In this document: piece after piece, positions 61,667 through 64,000 of the stretch
Layout of the letters: the number at the start of each line of letters is the position of its first letter
Numbering within the stretch: the stretch's first letter is position 1
DNA from: Bradyrhizobium sp. ISRA430
GTDB taxonomy: Bacteria; Pseudomonadota; Alphaproteobacteria; Rhizobiales; Xanthobacteraceae
DNA length: 64,000 nt
Reading direction: 5' to 3'
Assembly (NCBI RefSeq): GCF_029909975.1
Contig: NZ_CP094516.1
Span: 1,364,001-1,428,000, forward strand
Notes under the pieces: generated by a model
What the model was told of the DNA's origin: nothing
Databases searched by the model: none
Seen by the model: the letters and a program-made list of their open reading frames with translations, nothing else
Position numbers and translations under genes: made by a program

Positions 61667-62695
61667 CTAGCGACTAAATCCGGGGAAATTGAACAGGCCC
61701 GGTTGCTGCTGCGGCGGCGGTGCAGCCGGCTGCGGCTGCTGCGGAGGCGGCAATGGCTGTGGCGGACGCTGCTGCACCTGCTTCGGCGCGGCCTTCTTCT
61801 GCGCAGGTGGCGGCGGCTTTGCGGCGGCGGGGTCGGGTGCCGCGGTCGCGATGGTCTGCTGCGGCTCTTTGCAATCGGTGAGCCAGATGTCGTAGATCGG
61901 GTGCTCGACGCCGTGCAGGCCCGGGCTGGCCGCGAACATCCAGCCCGAGAAAATCCGCTTCACCTCGCCCTGCAAGGTGATCTCGTCGACCTCGACGAAA
62001 GCGTCGGTGTTGGCCGCTTCCGTCGCCGGCCGCGTGTAGCAGGCGTCGGTCTTAACGCGCAGCGCGCCGAACTGCACGGTCTCACCGACGTCCTCGTCGA
62101 AATTGATGATGCGGCCCGTGATCTTGTCGAGGCCCGAGAAGGTCGCCTTCTTGTTCACGATCTTCTGCGCCGGCGGCTCGGTGACGACCTCATCGCCCGG
62201 CTGGAGGCTCGCTGGCGCCTGCGGCACGCCGCCCTTCTGCTGGGGCTGGCGCTGGCCAGGTGCCGCGCCCGGCTGCGGCGCTCCTTGCGGATTGGGCGGG
62301 GCGACCGCCACGGACGGCGGCTGGTTCTGCGGAGCAACGGTGGTGCCCGGCGGCGGCGCCAGGGGCTGGGTCTCGACCGGCCCGGGCAGCGCGTTGCCCT
62401 GAATGTTGCCTTGAGGATTGCTTTGACGCGGCATCGGGCGCGACGGCAGCACACGGCCTTGCGGCGGCAGCTCCGGCACCTCCTCGTCGTCATCAGGGAT
62501 CTGCGGCTGCGGCTGGCCGCGCGGAATGCTGCCCGGCGGCCGCGGCGGCGGGTCGGAGAAGATCGTGCCGATCTGCGCCTGCGCAGGCGGCGCAAGCGTC
62601 ATCGCCGAGGCGGCCAGCAGCGCCGCAAGTCCTGTCAGGGTAAGGGTTCGAAACATCTCGCGCGGCTTCAACAGCGAATCGGGCTTGTTGGACAT
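61667..62695 (-). CDS. DUF2155 exported protein with Pro/Gln-rich regions
   Basis: The product has a signal peptide after an optional N-terminal extension (MFRTLTLTGLAALLAASAMT then LAPPAQAQ), a Pro/Gln-rich disordered region of about 120 residues, the DUF2155 core (ATFSGLDKITGRIINFDEDVG, ALRVKTDACYTRPATEAANTDAFVEV, FSGWMFAASPGLHGVEHPIYDIWLTDCK), and a Pro/Gln-rich tail. The two cysteines in the core may form a disulfide. The function of DUF2155 is not established. I give the ATG at 62695; the ATG at 62656 (MFRTLTL) would fit the signal peptide at least as well, and neither has a good ribosome binding site. It converges on aat, the usual neighbour. Confidence 0.87.
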   Translation of the reverse strand: MSNKPDSLLKPREMFRTLTLTGLAALLAASAMTLAPPAQAQIGTIFSDPPPRPPGSIPRGQPQPQIPDDDEEVPELPPQGRVLPSRPMPRQSNPQGNIQGNALPGPVETQPLAPPPGTTVAPQNQPPSVAVAPPNPQGAPQPGAAPGQRQPQQKGGVPQAPASLQPGDEVVTEPPAQKIVNKKATFSGLDKITGRIINFDEDVGETVQFGALRVKTDACYTRPATEAANTDAFVEVDEITLQGEVKRIFSGWMFAASPGLHGVEHPIYDIWLTDCKEPQQTIATAAPDPAAAKPPPPAQKKAAPKQVQQRPPQPLPPPQQPQPAAPPPQQQPGLFNFPGFSR

Positions 62696-62884
62696 TCTAC
62701 AGGGGATACCGCCGCTCGCAGGCCACCCGGTTAACACGCCGAATACGGCGGGGAAAGGGCGGCATTCCTGCCCTCCTCTGCCAGCCGCCGACTGGCCAGA
62801 CCCGTCTTGGGATGGAATAGTCGGCCAGGGCCCGCCGGAGGGTCCAAGCGTCTCCGGGCCAACCGGAGCAGGACAAGACCGCCC

Positions 62885-63832
62885 ATGCCCGTCGTACTCG
62901 ATCCCGATGCCGCCGCCGTCTACAGGGCGTTCCAGGAGGCCGGCCGCCCCGCCTATGAGAGCCTAACCGCGCCGGAAGCGCGCGCCTATTATTCGCAGGC
63001 GCGCTTTGCCACCAATCCGGACGCACCGGAGCTGGCGCGCATCGCGGAGCTGGCGATCCCGGCGTCGCACGGCGCGATCCCGGCGCGCATCTATGTTCCC
63101 GCCGAGCTGCGACGGCGCGACGGATTGTCGCCTGCGCTGGTGTTCTTCCACGGCGGCGGCTGGGTGATCGGCGATCTCGAGACCCATGATGTCGCCTGCC
63201 GCAAGCTCGCGATCGAAGGCGCGCTGATCGTGATCTCGGTAGACTACCGCCTCGCGCCCGAGCACAAGTTTCCCGCCGCCGTCGACGATGCGATCGCCGC
63301 GACCAAATGGGTTGCGGCCAACGCGCGCAATCTCGGCATCGACGCCGCGCGCCTCTCGGTCGGCGGCGACAGCGCCGGCGGCAATCTCGCAGCCGTCGTC
63401 GCGCTCGCCGCGCGCGACGGCAACGGTCCTGCGATCGCAGGTCAGGTCTTGATCTATCCGGCGATCGATTTCGCCATGACGCATGGCTCTCACAGCGAGC
63501 CCGAGACCAGCGTGCTGCTCACGCATTCGGTGATCCGCTGGTTCCGCGATCATTATCTCAACGGCGTCGCCGACATCCAGGACTGGCGCGCTTCGCCGGC
63601 ACGCGCCGCGACGCTTCTCGGCCTGCCGCCGGCCTATGTGCTCACCGCCGGCGCCGATCCGCTCCGCGATGAAGGCGAAGAGTACGCCGCGCGTCTGAAG
63701 CGGGCCGGCGTGAGCGTCACCTCCAGGCACTTTCCCGGGCAGTTCCACGGCTTCTTCACCATGGGCAAGCTGCTCCCGCAGGCAAACGTTGCCGCGAGCG
63801 AGATCGGCGCATGGCTGAAAGGCTTGGGCTAG
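62885..63832 (+). CDS. Hormone-sensitive-lipase-family esterase
   Basis: A 315-residue alpha/beta hydrolase of the HSL (family IV) type. It has the oxyanion motif HGGGW at about 89-93, the nucleophile in GDSAGGN (Ser163), an Asp in TAGADPLRDEGE and the His in QFHGFFTMG, so the triad is complete. The YRLAPEHKFPAAVDDA segment is typical of the family. Such enzymes cleave short-chain esters; the natural substrate is unknown. The ATG at 62885 gives the expected cap-domain start. A palindromic repeat follows directly after its stop. Confidence 0.92.
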   Translation: MPVVLDPDAAAVYRAFQEAGRPAYESLTAPEARAYYSQARFATNPDAPELARIAELAIPASHGAIPARIYVPAELRRRDGLSPALVFFHGGGWVIGDLETHDVACRKLAIEGALIVISVDYRLAPEHKFPAAVDDAIAATKWVAANARNLGIDAARLSVGGDSAGGNLAAVVALAARDGNGPAIAGQVLIYPAIDFAMTHGSHSEPETSVLLTHSVIRWFRDHYLNGVADIQDWRASPARAATLLGLPPAYVLTAGADPLRDEGEEYAARLKRAGVSVTSRHFPGQFHGFFTMGKLLPQANVAASEIGAWLKGLG

Positions 63833-63840
63833 CGAAAGCG

Positions 63841-63930
63841 TTGTAGCCCGCATGAGCGAAGCGACATGCGGGACACTTTATCCACCGGAAGCACCTGCCC
63901 CGGATATCGCTTCGCTCATCCGGGCTACAA
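63841..63930. repeat. Intergenic inverted repeat, family E (GTAGCCCGGATGAGCGAAGC type)
   Basis: TTGTAGCCCGCATGAGCGAAGCG and the matching CGCTTCGCTCATCCGGGCTACAA form arms of about 30 bases around a 25-base middle. It lies directly after the esterase gene. Confidence 0.8.
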
Positions 63931-63954
63931 ATCCATCGATACTGAAAAACCCGG

Positions 63955-64000
63955 ATGTCTATCAGCCTTCGAACCATCTTCGCCGTTCCCCTGCGCGGGC
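63955..64000 (+). CDS. Possible start of the next gene (partial)
   Basis: An ATG at 63955 opens a frame reading MSISLRTIFAVPLRG that stays open to the end of the window. A basic then hydrophobic start would fit a membrane or exported protein. Only 15 codons are visible and there is no clear ribosome binding site. Confidence 0.3.
   Translation, partial: MSISLRTIFAVPLRG

Overview
The window reads as chromosomal DNA of a GC-rich alphaproteobacterium of the Rhizobiales, most likely Bradyrhizobium or a close relative. The basis is the coding bias (G/C at third positions), the gene families present (DUF1236, DUF2155, DUF5666, DUF6502, RNase E with an acidic insert in its S1 domain), the aroQ-accB-accC...aat-DUF2155 order, two exact EcfG-type stress promoters, and several families of intergenic palindromes typical of that group. 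No sequence comparison was run, so the genus is an inference. There is no rRNA, tRNA, CRISPR array, insertion sequence or prophage that I can see; this is mostly core genome.

Layout. 1-3.7 kb: the end of an AraC regulator, a DEAD-box RNA helicase, a GGDEF protein and a TfoX-like protein. 3.9-10.9 kb (minus strand): one Fe-S cluster assembly operon, running cysteine desulfurase - sufB - sufC - sufD - sufS - sufT - sufA, with an inverted pair of repeats between sufB and sufC. 11.2-12.7 kb: an alpha/beta hydrolase, DUF1697 and DUF1330 genes. 12.7-16.3 kb: SMR transporter, glutathione S-transferase with an operator-rich promoter, anmK and tyrS. 16.4-28.1 kb: MFS and DoxX proteins, a chemoreceptor, a large AsmA/YhdP-like envelope protein, a single-cysteine Bcp peroxiredoxin, an M23 peptidase, and a DUF5666 protein.

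28.1-34.6 kb is the most distinctive part. A DUF6502 protein with a helix-turn-helix-like N-terminus is divergent from a polysaccharide export operon: a small membrane protein, a glycosyltransferase fused to an ABC-2 permease, the matching ATPase, a second glycosyltransferase and an O-antigen-ligase-like protein. Both divergent promoters carry the same 17-bp palindrome, so DUF6502 is a candidate regulator of itself and of the export operon.

34.6-50.3 kb: an amino-acid-type periplasmic binding protein, DMT transporter, beta-hydroxyacid dehydrogenase, prfB with its programmed +1 frameshift, penicillin-binding protein 1A, an AMIN-domain amidase, rne, an FAD amino-acid dehydrogenase, dctA and bioY. 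50.3-55.1 kb: an aminotransferase, an M48 protease with TPRs, a DsbA-family protein, and a DUF1236 protein with an exact EcfG promoter. 55.3-63.8 kb: aroQ, accB and accC, then a three-gene phosphorelay (CHASE3 kinase, single-domain receiver, receiver-HisKA_2 kinase) that has its own exact EcfG promoter, then aat, a DUF2155 protein and an HSL-family esterase. The two EcfG sites suggest the phosphorelay and the DUF1236 protein belong to the general stress response; the link is an inference from promoter sequence.
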